A stretch of DNA of 64,000 bases from Sphingobacterium olei (lineage in GTDB: Bacteria; Bacteroidota; Bacteroidia; Sphingobacteriales; Sphingobacteriaceae). The DNA lies in assembly GCF_005048855.1 (NCBI RefSeq), contig NZ_SUME01000003.1, positions 496,001-560,000 of the forward strand, read 5' to 3'. The position numbers and the translations under genes are program-made. This document shows positions 8,077-17,080 of this stretch, in pieces; the stretch's first letter is position 1, and every line of letters begins with the position of its first letter. Under the pieces are notes generated by a model. It made no database searches, was not told the DNA's origin, and saw nothing but the letters and a program-made list of their open reading frames with translations.

Positions 8077-9453
8077 TTAGTGATAGCTTTCGCTGATTTG
8101 TTGATTTTGGTGTTTGTGTTTGAATAATGCCGCAAAAGAAATTGCAATCACGAGGGTATAGATAGCGAATGCAATCCAGATATGATACCAATCTTTTAAC
8201 AAGATAACATGATCAAAGGTTTCATTCGATATATTCACACCTCTTGAAGAGATGAAGTTCAATAAATTGGGATTATCTGGTGTGGTATCCAGGTAATTTG
8301 ATAATTCATTGACGTTGTCAAAAGATAACGTGTAATACTTATCGATAAGCCATCCCGATGCGAGTGAGCCAAATACAGCTCCAAAGCCATTGGTCATCAT
8401 CATGAATAGACCTTGTGCAGAGGATCTGATCTTCGAATCTGTTGTGGTTTCTACAAAAAGGGAGCCTGAAATGTTGAAAAAGTCGAACGCCATTCCATAA
8501 ACGATGCAGGATAAGATAATCATCCATAATCCATTGAAGGGATCTCCATAAGCAAATAACCCGAAACGTAACACCCAAGCGACCATCGATATAAGCATCA
8601 CGTGTTTTATCCCAAATTTTTGTAAAAAGAATGGAATTGCCAAGATGAATAGTGTTTCCGAAATCTGAGAAATAGACATGATAATGGTGGAGTATTTCAC
8701 GACAATAGCATCCGCATATTTAGGATAAAATTTAAATTCATCTAAAAAAACATCTCCATAAGCATTGGTTAACTGTAAAGCTGCACCCAAAAACATGGAA
8801 AAGATGAAAAACAAGGCCATCTTATAATTTCCGAATAGTTTGAAAGCCTCCAAACCAAGTAGTTGTGTGATACTTGCATTGTCTTTTATCAGATGTTGAG
8901 GAGGACATTTGGGGATGAAGAAAAGTGAATAGACAGCAAGTGCGGTAGATCCAGCAGCAGCAATGTAAAATTGATATTCGGTAGCTTTATTTCCCGTCAA
9001 GTTAGTTATCCACATGGCTGCAATAAAGCCTATTGTTCCCCAAACACGAATAGGAGGGAAGGCTTTGATGAGGTTATATTTACCCTGCGTTAAAGCAGTG
9101 TATGCGATAGAATTGGATAAGGCTAGGGTAGGCATGTAACAGCACATCGCTGCGAGCATGATATTGAAAAATGTTGACGGTTCGTTAACCTGCGTAAGAT
9201 AGATCAGGCATAAGGCATATAAAAAATGCAATGCTATATATAGCCGTTCTGCATTGACCCATCTATCAGCAATAATACCAATTAATGTAGGCATGAAAAG
9301 TGAGGCAATACCCATGGTGGAAAATATTGCTCCAAATTGTGTTCCGTCCCATTGTTTTGTCCCAAACCAGTAATTGGCTATTGTAATCAACCATGCGCCC
9401 CATACAAAGAATTGCAGGAAATTCATGATGGTTAGTCTCAACTTTATAGACAT
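8077..9453 (-). CDS. Nucleoside permease of the NupG/XapB (NHS) family
   Basis: A 458-residue protein with about twelve transmembrane segments. The N-terminus (MNFLQFFVWGAWLITIANYWF) and the loop GIIADRWVNAERL are typical of nucleoside:proton symporters of the major facilitator superfamily. It should import nucleosides across the inner membrane. The gene follows the bifunctional-nuclease-family gene with a 9-bp gap, so the two are probably co-transcribed. The specific substrate is inferred from family only. Confidence 0.88.
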   Translation of the reverse strand: MSIKLRLTIMNFLQFFVWGAWLITIANYWFGTKQWDGTQFGAIFSTMGIASLFMPTLIGIIADRWVNAERLYIALHFLYALCLIYLTQVNEPSTFFNIMLAAMCCYMPTLALSNSIAYTALTQGKYNLIKAFPPIRVWGTIGFIAAMWITNLTGNKATEYQFYIAAAGSTALAVYSLFFIPKCPPQHLIKDNASITQLLGLEAFKLFGNYKMALFFIFSMFLGAALQLTNAYGDVFLDEFKFYPKYADAIVVKYSTIIMSISQISETLFILAIPFFLQKFGIKHVMLISMVAWVLRFGLFAYGDPFNGLWMIILSCIVYGMAFDFFNISGSLFVETTTDSKIRSSAQGLFMMMTNGFGAVFGSLASGWLIDKYYTLSFDNVNELSNYLDTTPDNPNLLNFISSRGVNISNETFDHVILLKDWYHIWIAFAIYTLVIAISFAALFKHKHQNQQISESYH

Positions 9454-9462
9454 ATGTATTTG

Positions 9463-10098
9463 TTATGATTTTCTACGTTCGATTTCGTCTCGAATCTTGG
9501 CAGCAGTTTCATACTGCTCATTCTCAATAGCTTTTTGGAGGGTATTTTCTAACTGTTCGTCAGTGAGTGAGGCGTAGGGGGATACTTCAGGTTTAATAGG
9601 AGCTTGTTCTTTTTGTTTTTCTGTGGGAGTTGGAGGAGTGATAGATTCTGTAGGAGAGCTGATATTCTCCAAGAACGCAAAATCGTTGCTTTCTATGACG
9701 ATTCCGGCAGAAGACATAATAAAATCATACGTGTAGATTGGAGAATCAAAGCGAACGGCTAATGCAACGGCATCCGAAGTACGTGCATCAATTTCTGTGG
9801 TTTTGCCATCTCTCACGCAACTAATTTTGGCAAAGAAGATTCCATCCACCAAATTGTAAATTAACACCTCGTTGATATGGATGTCAAAAGTTTCGGCAAA
9901 GGATTTAAAAAGGTCATGTGTGAGCGGACGACTTGGTGTCATCTTTTCAATTTCAACGGCAATGGATTGCGCTTCAGCGCTTCCGATAATTATAGGAAGC
10001 CTACGATTACCATTTACTTCTCCCAATACCAAGGCATATGCACCCGACTGTGTCTGGCTATACGACAAGCCCACTATATCTAGCTTAATTTTCTTCAT
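9463..10098 (-). CDS. Bifunctional nuclease family protein (DUF151) with UVR motif
   Basis: This 211-residue protein has an N-terminal DUF151/BFN domain (residues 1 to about 135, with VLGEVNGNRRLPIIIG and ARTSDAVALAVR) and a C-terminal UVR/UvrB-UvrC-type motif (EQYETAAKIRDEIERR). Plant and some bacterial BFN-domain proteins have been reported to have nuclease activity; whether this one does is not shown by the sequence. The start at 10098 (MKKIKLDIVGLS) was chosen because the longer frame reads back through the etfA terminator. Confidence 0.88.
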   Translation of the reverse strand: MKKIKLDIVGLSYSQTQSGAYALVLGEVNGNRRLPIIIGSAEAQSIAVEIEKMTPSRPLTHDLFKSFAETFDIHINEVLIYNLVDGIFFAKISCVRDGKTTEIDARTSDAVALAVRFDSPIYTYDFIMSSAGIVIESNDFAFLENISSPTESITPPTPTEKQKEQAPIKPEVSPYASLTDEQLENTLQKAIENEQYETAAKIRDEIERRKS

Positions 10099-10144
10099 CC
10101 TAAAACACCTTACGGTAATACAAAGATGTAAAATATTAGTGGCA

Positions 10145-10179
10145 AATAAAAAGACCTCAGCAGTTTTCTGCTCAGGTCT
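10145..10179 (-). terminator. Intrinsic terminator after etfA
   Basis: Inverted repeat 10152-10163 / 10168-10179 (11 of 12 positions paired, four-base loop). On the minus strand it is followed by TTTTATTT. It separates etfA from the downstream DUF151 gene. Confidence 0.8.
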
Positions 10180-10202
10180 CTTAATAACGCTCATTCTATT
10201 TA

Positions 10203-11177
10203 CTAGTTTCCTTTGTACGCTTTAAGTGCAGCAATAAGTTGCGGTACAATTACGAAAGCGTCACCTACTATGCCGTAGTCTGCCACCTTGAAGAATGGTG
10301 CTTCAGGATCTTTGTTGATCACGACGATTGTTTTGGAAGAGCTTACTCCAGCAAGGTGCTGAATAGCTCCTGAAATCCCTATAGCAATATAAAGATTAGG
10401 GCTGACGACTATTCCGGTTTGACCTACGTGCTCAGCATGAGGCCTCCAGCCCGCATCGGATACGGGCTTCGAGCAAGCAGTAGCAGCACCTAATACTTCA
10501 GCTAGCTCTTCTATCATCCCCCAGTTTTCAGGGCCTTTAAGTCCCCGTCCTGCGGAAACCACAATCTCTGCTTCAGGAAGAGAAATTTTATCTGTAGCAC
10601 GTATGATTTCTTTTACGATTGTATTAAAATCGGTCGAAGCGATCTCAGGAACGAAGTTTTCTATCTGTGCCGATGTTTTACGTTCTGCAATTTCAAATGC
10701 GTTTGGAGATAAGGTAAATACTTTAATCGGCGAAGTAATGCTTACCGTTGCAATAGCTTTATTTGAAAAGGCTGTTGTCTTCACCTCAGCCACAGCGGCA
10801 TTAAAGGAGGGGACACTTATGGCCCCTGACACTAAACCGGCTTCCAGTTTTGCCGCAATGCGCGGAGCTAACCCTTTCCCACTGAATGAGTTGGATAATA
10901 CAACGATATTTGCCTGCTCTTTTTGCGCAGCAGCGGCAATTATAGAAGCATATGCCTGATTGACAAAAGATTTAAGATCGTCATTTGTTACCGTTAAGAC
11001 TTTACTGATTCCATAGTTTTCTAGCTTTTGCAATTCAGAGTCGGATACATCTCCGATGGAGATAGCTACGGTTTTGGCCTGTTGTAAATTTGCAATTTGA
11101 GACGCATAAGATGCAACCTCAAAAGCCGATTTTTTAAGTAACCCTTCTGTATTCTCTATATATACTAATACTGACAT
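10203..11177 (-). CDS. etfA: Electron transfer flavoprotein alpha subunit
   Basis: The 324-residue FAD-binding alpha subunit of ETF, which passes electrons from acyl-CoA dehydrogenases to the membrane quinone pool. The C-terminal FAD domain carries the family signature: AGRGLKGPENWG, then GATAACSKPVSDAGWRPH, VGQTGIVVSPNLYIAIGISGAIQHL and the NKDPEAPFFKVADYGIVGD stretch. It lies 21 bp downstream of etfB in the same orientation and ends in a hairpin terminator. Confidence 0.96.
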   Translation of the reverse strand: MSVLVYIENTEGLLKKSAFEVASYASQIANLQQAKTVAISIGDVSDSELQKLENYGISKVLTVTNDDLKSFVNQAYASIIAAAAQKEQANIVVLSNSFSGKGLAPRIAAKLEAGLVSGAISVPSFNAAVAEVKTTAFSNKAIATVSITSPIKVFTLSPNAFEIAERKTSAQIENFVPEIASTDFNTIVKEIIRATDKISLPEAEIVVSAGRGLKGPENWGMIEELAEVLGAATACSKPVSDAGWRPHAEHVGQTGIVVSPNLYIAIGISGAIQHLAGVSSSKTIVVINKDPEAPFFKVADYGIVGDAFVIVPQLIAALKAYKGN

Positions 11178-11198
11178 GTCATTTCTTTATTTAAGTAA

Positions 11199-11939
11199 TT
11201 AAATAACTTTTGCTTCGGTATGCAATAAGTTTACTAACTCATTCACATTGCTTTCTGCTATCAATTTGACGTTACCTCTTGTGGCTGGTGTTTCATAATG
11301 ATTGAAAGATGTCAAAGCTTCCACTTGTATCGGTTCGATAACTTCTAATGGTTTCGAGCGAGCGCCCATAATTCCCCTCATATTCGGGATTTTTGGTTCT
11401 GCTACGCCTTCAGCGGTGCCGACAACAACCGGTAAATTTGCTGTCAACACTTCTTTGCCACCTTCTATCTCACGTTCGATAGTTGCTTCATTGCCTTCAA
11501 TAGTTAATTTTTTAGCAATGGATACCGAGGGAATAGAAAGGAGCTCGCCGAGCGTCGCAGGCACCTGTGCTCCGTTATAGTCGATAGATTCCCGTCCGGT
11601 TAAAATCAAATCAAAGTGATTAGCTTTTGCATATTCTGCAATTTGGTTGGCAACAAACCAAGCGTCTTTAGGAGTTGCATTTACGCGTATTGCATGGTCG
11701 GCGCCAATGGCGAGTGCTTTGCGGATAGTCGGTTCGGCAGCAACATCACCGACATTGATTACGGTCACTGTTCCGTTGGCTCCTCCATGTACAAGATCGA
11801 TAGCTTTAGATAACGCAATTTCATCGTATGGGTTTATGATGTATTGTACACCAGCGTCATTAAATTCGCTGTTGTTATTTGTGAAAGTTATTTTAGATGT
11901 CGTATCGGGGACATTACTGATGCAAACTAATATCTTCAT
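11199..11939 (-). CDS. etfB: Electron transfer flavoprotein beta subunit
   Basis: The 246-residue beta subunit of ETF, which binds AMP and docks onto the dehydrogenase partners. Recognisable are NPYDEIALSKAIDL, LILTGRESIDYNGAQVP and the signature region LPVVVGTAEGVAEPKIPNMRGIMGARSKP. The start at 11939 (MKILVCISNVPDTT) is the conserved N-terminus; the seven residues upstream in the longer frame are not conserved-looking. etfB is first and etfA second in a two-gene operon. Confidence 0.96.
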   Translation of the reverse strand: MKILVCISNVPDTTSKITFTNNNSEFNDAGVQYIINPYDEIALSKAIDLVHGGANGTVTVINVGDVAAEPTIRKALAIGADHAIRVNATPKDAWFVANQIAEYAKANHFDLILTGRESIDYNGAQVPATLGELLSIPSVSIAKKLTIEGNEATIEREIEGGKEVLTANLPVVVGTAEGVAEPKIPNMRGIMGARSKPLEVIEPIQVEALTSFNHYETPATRGNVKLIAESNVNELVNLLHTEAKVI

Positions 11940-11957
11940 AATTAATAGCGTTTTATA

Positions 11958-11965
11958 CAAACCTA
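11958..11965 (-). promoter_or_regulatory. TAnnTTTG promoter box for etfBA
   Basis: On the minus strand the sequence reads TAGGTTTG and lies 18 bp before the etfB ATG. No clear -33 TTG was seen. Confidence 0.4.
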
Positions 11966-12435
11966 CTATTTTATCGGAATCTTCGCTTACCCGTTTTGGT
12001 CAATTTTTTGTCATTTTCTATGCTAGCATAGTAATTTGTTACATCGACTTTGGGCCGATTTTAAAATGTAGGTCTGCCACTCAAGCCGTGGCCGGGCTAT
12101 TACTTGTGTAGGCCAAAAGTAGTCAAACCGACCAAAGGGAGGTCATGGACACCAAAAACAATAAGAGTCCATAAAGCCTTGTCCAATTTAAGGTGGCTTT
12201 GTCGCACATGCTCCCCTCACAAAGAAAATGCGCAGCCTGGGATAAAAGATTGGAGCCCTGCCATGGCCCATGGCGGACAAGTGGAGCGAGGGATATTACT
12301 AAACTGCATAATTTAATCCTTCTTTAAACACTAACACCCCTTAAAAAAACACCTTAAACAACGTCATCATAAGTAATCGTTTTGTTTTTTATGATGGATT
12401 GAGTTAATTTGTGAAAATCATAGAAATTACATTTG
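11966..12435. other. Long intergenic region with GC-rich block and palindromes
   Basis: This is a roughly 470-bp gap between divergent genes without a convincing gene. It holds a perfect 14-bp palindrome (CTATGCTAGCATAG, 12018-12031) and, within AT-rich flanks, a GC-richer block at about 12180-12295. The block contains CCATGGCCCATGG (12261-12273), which can form the stem GCCAT/ATGGC. Open frames here lack conserved-looking protein character. A dispersed repeat or a structured RNA is possible; I recognise no known RNA family. Confidence 0.4.
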
Positions 12436-12765
12436 ATGGATAGATTAACACAATTGTTGTCGTTTGTAGCGGAAAGTCCTCAAGATCCTTTTTTAAAATA
12501 TGCGCTTACGATGGAATACCTAAAGGCAGAAAATATGAAGAAGGCGGAAGAGGGTTTTAAAGATCTGGTAGAAAATTTTTCCGACTATGTGGGTACATAT
12601 TATCACTACGGGAAGTTCTTAGAAAAAGAAAATAATACAGAGGAAGCATTAAAGATTTATCAACTGGGGATGCAAGTGGCTCGTAATATGAGGAATATGC
12701 ATGCTTTGGGAGAATTGCAAAATGCATATAATCTGGCATCAGGTTTTGAAGATGATGATGATTAA
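12436..12765 (+). CDS. Small TPR-like protein
   Basis: A 109-residue soluble protein made of helix pairs with tetratricopeptide spacing: LKYALTMEYLKAENMKKAEEGFKDLV, then GTYYHYGKFLEKENNTEEALKIY, then a third half-repeat. The C-terminus is acidic (DDDD). TPRs mediate protein-protein contacts; the partner is not known. The start is the ATG at 12436; a TTG one codon earlier is less likely. Short proteins of this kind are widespread in the Bacteroidota. Confidence 0.85.
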   Translation: MDRLTQLLSFVAESPQDPFLKYALTMEYLKAENMKKAEEGFKDLVENFSDYVGTYYHYGKFLEKENNTEEALKIYQLGMQVARNMRNMHALGELQNAYNLASGFEDDDD

Positions 12766-12833
12766 TTCTTAAAAAATAATACTATATACTGAATTTTGGT
12801 ATCCTTTTTGAACTGGATAAGCAAATGAAGTAA

Positions 12834-13253
12834 ATGCGAATATTTTCCACGATATTGTTTTCTATTCTAGCCAATTTTTTATTATTTATGAGCTGTATAA
12901 ATAATAAGAAGTCATCCAATACGCTTGATAAAAAAGAAAATTTGGAGTTTCTTTCTGCAAATGTTGTCGGTCACTATTCAGGTAAATTACCTTGTGCAGA
13001 TTGTGAGGCAATCAATACTGTGTTAGAATTAAGTAAGGATCATTCTTATGAATTGAAATATGTATACGTGGGGAAATCATCCGATAAATTTACAAAAAAC
13101 GGAAATTGGAAAGTAGAAAAGAACAACCTGGTCTTAGAAGGACTGGACTATGAATATAAAATCGTTGATGGTGTATTATGGCAACTTGATTTAGCCGGCA
13201 ATACAATTACCGGAGATTTGGCCGAGAATTACCAACTTGAGAAGATAAAATAA
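12834..13253 (+). CDS. NlpE-like lipoprotein
   Basis: A 139-residue lipoprotein with signal peptide and lipobox (FMSC, Cys21) and an NlpE N-terminal-type beta-barrel domain. The signature is GHYSGKLPCADCEAINTVLEL (residues about 46-66) with its CxxC pair. In Enterobacteria NlpE is an outer-membrane lipoprotein linked to copper tolerance and to surface sensing through Cpx; no Cpx partner is present here, so only the fold is claimed. It is convergent with the cysteine desulfurase gene, 5 bp apart. Confidence 0.85.
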   Translation: MRIFSTILFSILANFLLFMSCINNKKSSNTLDKKENLEFLSANVVGHYSGKLPCADCEAINTVLELSKDHSYELKYVYVGKSSDKFTKNGNWKVEKNNLVLEGLDYEYKIVDGVLWQLDLAGNTITGDLAENYQLEKIK

Positions 13254-13258
13254 AAGCA

Positions 13259-14392
13259 TTAGACCTGTTCACAAAGTGCTTTAAGCTTTGCTATTACAAA
13301 ATCTATTTCATCCTTTGTGTTGTTTTTACTAAAAGAAAACCGAACCGAGGGCCGTGAACTATCTGCTTTAATACCACGTAAAACATGTGAACCTATATCT
13401 GAACCTGAGCTACAGGCACTTCCACCTGAAGCAGATATCCCGGAAATATCTAAGTTGAATAAAAGCATATCACTCATATCCGTGCAGGGCAGGGATATAT
13501 TCAATACCGTATATAACGAGTTGTCAGCTTCTGTGTTTCCGTTGAATTGGATAAAGGGGATAGCTTTTTGCAATTCTAACTTCATGTAATCTTTCAGCTC
13601 CTGGATATAGAGTCTGTGTTCATCCATATCACGGTAAGCTATTTCTAAAGCTTTCGCAATGCCAGCTATACCGTACACATTTTCCGTTCCGCCACGCATA
13701 TTGCGCTCTTGAGCTCCTCCATAGATAAAGGGTTTGATTTTATTCTTACCGTTGATGTATAAAAAACCCACACCTTTCGGCCCGTGGAATTTATGTCCGG
13801 CTCCGGTAATAAAATCAATCTTTAATTCAGACAAGTCGTGTACATAATGCCCCATCGTTTGCACGGTATCCGAATGGAAAATCGCGTTGTATTGTGCACA
13901 GATTTCTGAGATACGCTTGATATCCGTTAAATTACCCAATTCGTTATTGGCATGCATGATAGATACGAAAGTTCGCGGATTAGTCGCAAGTAACGATTCT
14001 AAGTGTGAGTAATCAACGTTGCCTTTTTCGTCCAATTGGAGAAAATCCAAGTGTATTTTACCGGTCTTTTCCAGCTCCTCCAAGGTGTGAAGTACGGCAT
14101 GATGTTCTATTGGGGATGTAATTGCATGTGTAATGCCAAAATCTTCGATAGAGCGTACAATAGCCATGTTATCAGCCTCGGTACCGCCAGAAGTAAAAAA
14201 GATCTCGGAGGGAGAAGCATGCAATAAGTTGGCTATGGTTTTTCTCGCTTTTTCGATTATCGTTTTCACTTGACGCCCATGAGAATGAATTGAAGAAGGA
14301 TTTCCAAAATCATTTTTCATGGTTTCTACCATTACTTCTAGTACCTCGGGATCCAAAGGCGTCGTAGCGGCATTATCTAAATATACGTGCAT
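13259..14392 (-). CDS. Cysteine desulfurase, NifS/IscS family
   Basis: A 377-residue PLP enzyme that removes sulfur from cysteine to supply Fe-S cluster or tRNA thiolation pathways. The PLP lysine is Lys201 (TGAGHKFHGPKG), the sulfur-accepting cysteine is Cys327 (SGGSACSSGS), and the N-terminus VYLDNAATTPLDP is typical. The longer loop around Cys327 places it in class I (NifS/IscS) and not SufS. No iscU or sufBCD gene is nearby, so its partner cannot be named. Confidence 0.93.
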   Translation of the reverse strand: MHVYLDNAATTPLDPEVLEVMVETMKNDFGNPSSIHSHGRQVKTIIEKARKTIANLLHASPSEIFFTSGGTEADNMAIVRSIEDFGITHAITSPIEHHAVLHTLEELEKTGKIHLDFLQLDEKGNVDYSHLESLLATNPRTFVSIMHANNELGNLTDIKRISEICAQYNAIFHSDTVQTMGHYVHDLSELKIDFITGAGHKFHGPKGVGFLYINGKNKIKPFIYGGAQERNMRGGTENVYGIAGIAKALEIAYRDMDEHRLYIQELKDYMKLELQKAIPFIQFNGNTEADNSLYTVLNISLPCTDMSDMLLFNLDISGISASGGSACSSGSDIGSHVLRGIKADSSRPSVRFSFSKNNTKDEIDFVIAKLKALCEQV

Positions 14393-14397
14393 GGGCG

Positions 14398-14405
14398 CAA
14401 ATTTA
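14398..14405 (-). promoter_or_regulatory. TAnnTTTG box close to the start of the cysteine desulfurase gene
   Basis: On the minus strand the sequence is TAAATTTG, ending 5 bp before the ATG at 14392, so a transcript from it would have almost no leader. Confidence 0.35.
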
Positions 14406-14431
14406 AGGAATGTAATGTAATTTTAATACCA

Positions 14432-16039
14432 TTATTTGGTTTTTGGTCGTAGCAACAACGCAATTGACAGCAAACTGCCGATTATAGACAAATACACGAT
14501 CACATCACCTAACTTCGTATAAACGGTAAGTTCTTCATTTAAATTTATTTCCTGGGACAACGAAGCGGGAACCCACCATGCTGTTTTTTGAACGATATCA
14601 CCCCGTTGGTTTATAAAACCTGAAATCCCTGTGTTAGCAGATCTTGCTACCCAACGTCGATTCTCAATCGCGCGAAGCTTGGCATATTGAAGATGTTGGT
14701 CTTTACCGGAAGTATTCTTCCACCATCCATCATTGGTCACGATAGCAATAAACTGAGCGCCTTTTTTAACATATTGTGCAACGTAATCTCCCCAGATTGA
14801 TTCGTAACATATTACCGGAGCAGCACCGATTCCACTTGCCGAATAAAATACCGTCGGTTCAGGATCACTGCCATAACCGCCTGTAGTTCCCCCGAAATGA
14901 TCGAATAGCGGTTTCATGAATGATAATGCACCGCCAAATGGCATCTGTTCGACACCGGGTACCAACTTTGACTTGTGGTAGAATTGGAGCTTCGACGACC
15001 TATCTATCAAGACGGAAGCATTGTAACTGTCGATAAACATATCGGCATAGGGCCTTACCGTATGTGTTGCCTGATCAGAAAAAATACGATGGCTTTCAAT
15101 GCCCGAAAGTACGTTTCCATTGTGGTATTTATCCAAGAAATTGGTTATTTGCAGATATGCCGGATAACTCCTGAATTCTTCTTCGTTAATGCCTCCGCGG
15201 GCGGAGATAGCCGTTTCGGGCCAAATGAAAAACTCCGTATTGGGTTTTGCTACACCTTCTGATAAAGTGATGAGATTGAGCAGTTGATCCTCTGGAGGGA
15301 TATGACCAAATTTACCATAAGGATCAATGTTGGGTTGTACGACAACAATTTCAGAAGGATTGATGTGTTCTTCGTACGAAGTATACTGTATAATGGAAAT
15401 GACACTCGGGATTAGTACCGTGGCGGAAATGGAAATGACAAGTTTTTTCGTAGATAGCGATTCTGTTTTGCTGATACGTTGCCATGCCAGGAGAAAAATG
15501 AGAATGTTCGCTAACCATATCCAAAGTGTGCCGCCATATACGCCAGTAATATCATACCATTGTATCAATTGATGAAAATTAGCGAAACCATTACCCAGGG
15601 TCATCCATGGGAAAGAAAGATCCCATAATTGGTGCAGGTATTCATAGGCTATCCAAAAGGATATCAACCCTGAAAAACTTAAAAATATTGTGTTGCGTTT
15701 GCGCAATTGGTAGTATAGCCGAAACACTGCGGCCATCAACAAGGGAGCTAATCCGAATGGGATTAAAGAAATTAGTATGGATATCCATGCCGGTAGATAA
15801 GCATTCATGGCATGGAATACCCAATATATAGACGCTGTATTCCAGATAAAACCGGTTATAAATGCCAACGTAAAGATCTTTTGGCCTTTTTTTGCAAGTG
15901 AGCTGCGCATCACACGTTCACATGCAATCAATAGCGGAACAAAACCGACAAAAAGTAAGATACTACTGTACGGTATCGGTGGCCAGGCCAACCAAAGTAT
16001 AAAGGCACTTAAAAGTGCCAATAGGTAATTGTTCTTCAT
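14432..16039 (-). CDS. lnt: Apolipoprotein N-acyltransferase
   Basis: A 535-residue inner-membrane enzyme that adds the third acyl chain to lipoproteins. It has about six N-terminal transmembrane segments, a periplasmic nitrilase-like domain (residues about 230-500) and a final membrane helix. The catalytic triad is visible: Glu275 (WPETAIS), Lys356 (FYHKSKLVPG) and Cys411 (VICYESIWG). The window encodes several lipoproteins that would be substrates. It lies 71 bp after a PH/SHOCT gene in the same orientation. Confidence 0.94.
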   Translation of the reverse strand: MKNNYLLALLSAFILWLAWPPIPYSSILLFVGFVPLLIACERVMRSSLAKKGQKIFTLAFITGFIWNTASIYWVFHAMNAYLPAWISILISLIPFGLAPLLMAAVFRLYYQLRKRNTIFLSFSGLISFWIAYEYLHQLWDLSFPWMTLGNGFANFHQLIQWYDITGVYGGTLWIWLANILIFLLAWQRISKTESLSTKKLVISISATVLIPSVISIIQYTSYEEHINPSEIVVVQPNIDPYGKFGHIPPEDQLLNLITLSEGVAKPNTEFFIWPETAISARGGINEEEFRSYPAYLQITNFLDKYHNGNVLSGIESHRIFSDQATHTVRPYADMFIDSYNASVLIDRSSKLQFYHKSKLVPGVEQMPFGGALSFMKPLFDHFGGTTGGYGSDPEPTVFYSASGIGAAPVICYESIWGDYVAQYVKKGAQFIAIVTNDGWWKNTSGKDQHLQYAKLRAIENRRWVARSANTGISGFINQRGDIVQKTAWWVPASLSQEINLNEELTVYTKLGDVIVYLSIIGSLLSIALLLRPKTK

Positions 16040-16110
16040 CTATAAATAATGTTTAATCCATCGACTAGCTACTTGTCGGCAGAGCAGCGTATAGCCGAGC
16101 TTTCGTTCTG

Positions 16111-16851
16111 TTATAATTTCGAAAGTATTTCTGCTTTCTTACTTTCGTATTCCGCTTGTGTAATTAGCTGTTTGTCGTACAGTGTTTTCAGCTTCTTTAA
16201 TTTCGAGGTTAATTCATCCTCTTCTTCTGGCTTCGGAGCTGTTGTTGGAGGAACCGTTTGCGCCGGAGCAGAGAAGCTGTTTGTACTATCGGTCGCTGTT
16301 TTATCCTGTTCCGCTATAATTTTAGGAGCAGGTGCCGGAATAGGAGGTCTCTGTACGTTCGCTTCATTTTCTACAGGATCCGTACGGAATGGCCTAGCCT
16401 GTGCAGGTTCTGTAGGCGAGGAAGAGGGATCTTTTTCAAGAGGTGTACTTTTTTCAGCCTGACTTTTAATGCTTTCCAATGCATCTTTAATTAACTGATA
16501 CAGCTTACGCGCTTGTATTTTAGGAATGTAATCTATGCTGAGATTTTCCCCGGTAAACGGAATAACGGTGACCTTGGAACCAAAAATCTCTTCTTTAAAT
16601 GCAATATCTTTAATGTCTTTCCATGAAAAAATTTCAAAATTAGTTGCTAACCCAAGTTTAGTAAACTCACATAGAAAGATACGTTTGTTGCTAATAGTGA
16701 TGCTATCTGGGAGTAACGTCACCGCAGGTTTTTTTTGCAAAGCGATGTAGTTAATCGATTCGCCATGCGTTAACATGTCGATGATCTTGGTATATATTCT
16801 CTCGATGACCTTCGGGTCTTGACCGTCCTGTATGTATTTGTCTATGCTCAT
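16111..16851 (-). CDS. PH-domain / proline-rich / SHOCT protein
   Basis: A 246-residue protein with no signal peptide. Residues about 40-135 resemble a bacterial pleckstrin-homology domain (KRIFLCEFTKLGLATNFEIF...WKDIKDIAFKEE). A low-complexity Pro/Ala/Glu/Thr linker follows (about 140-210), and the last 36 residues are a SHOCT motif (KLKKLKTLYDKQLITQAEYESKKAEIL). SHOCT motifs are short helical oligomerisation units often attached to membrane-associated proteins. It precedes lnt in the same orientation. The function is unknown. Confidence 0.8.
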   Translation of the reverse strand: MSIDKYIQDGQDPKVIERIYTKIIDMLTHGESINYIALQKKPAVTLLPDSITISNKRIFLCEFTKLGLATNFEIFSWKDIKDIAFKEEIFGSKVTVIPFTGENLSIDYIPKIQARKLYQLIKDALESIKSQAEKSTPLEKDPSSSPTEPAQARPFRTDPVENEANVQRPPIPAPAPKIIAEQDKTATDSTNSFSAPAQTVPPTTAPKPEEEDELTSKLKKLKTLYDKQLITQAEYESKKAEILSKL

Positions 16852-17021
16852 TTTATTTAATCGCTGTCGTTTATCTGTTGAACAAATTTAGTACTAAGTT
16901 AAGATATAATTGTGAAACCGCGACGTGGATTTCAATGTTCGCCTATCTTTTTTAAAGATCCCAGAGACGAGCATGAATCTACGCGTCGAAATGAAGGATC
17001 CACCCGGGGTAGTCGATCATA

Positions 17022-17059
17022 GGACGTTTAAACAAAGTGTATTCGGACGTTTAAACAAA
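17022..17059 (+). promoter_or_regulatory. Two 15-bp direct repeats, likely activator sites
   Basis: GGACGTTTAAACAAA occurs exactly at 17022-17036 and again at 17045-17059, 23 bp apart, about two helical turns. They end 21 bp before a TAnnTTTG box that has no -33 TTG. This is the arrangement of AraC-family operator half-sites at an activated promoter; an AraC-type gene lies just downstream. Confidence 0.6.
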
Positions 17060-17080
17060 CCTGTCAAGAGACGTCGTAGC

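Noticed and set aside
11647..12316. Two + strand open frames of 154 and 70 residues opposite and beyond the etfB start
   Set aside because: The first is mostly the antisense of etfB, and both lack conserved-looking protein features.
16049..16494. + strand open frames opposite the PH/SHOCT gene
   Set aside because: They are antisense to its proline-rich linker, and the minus-strand gene has clear domains.
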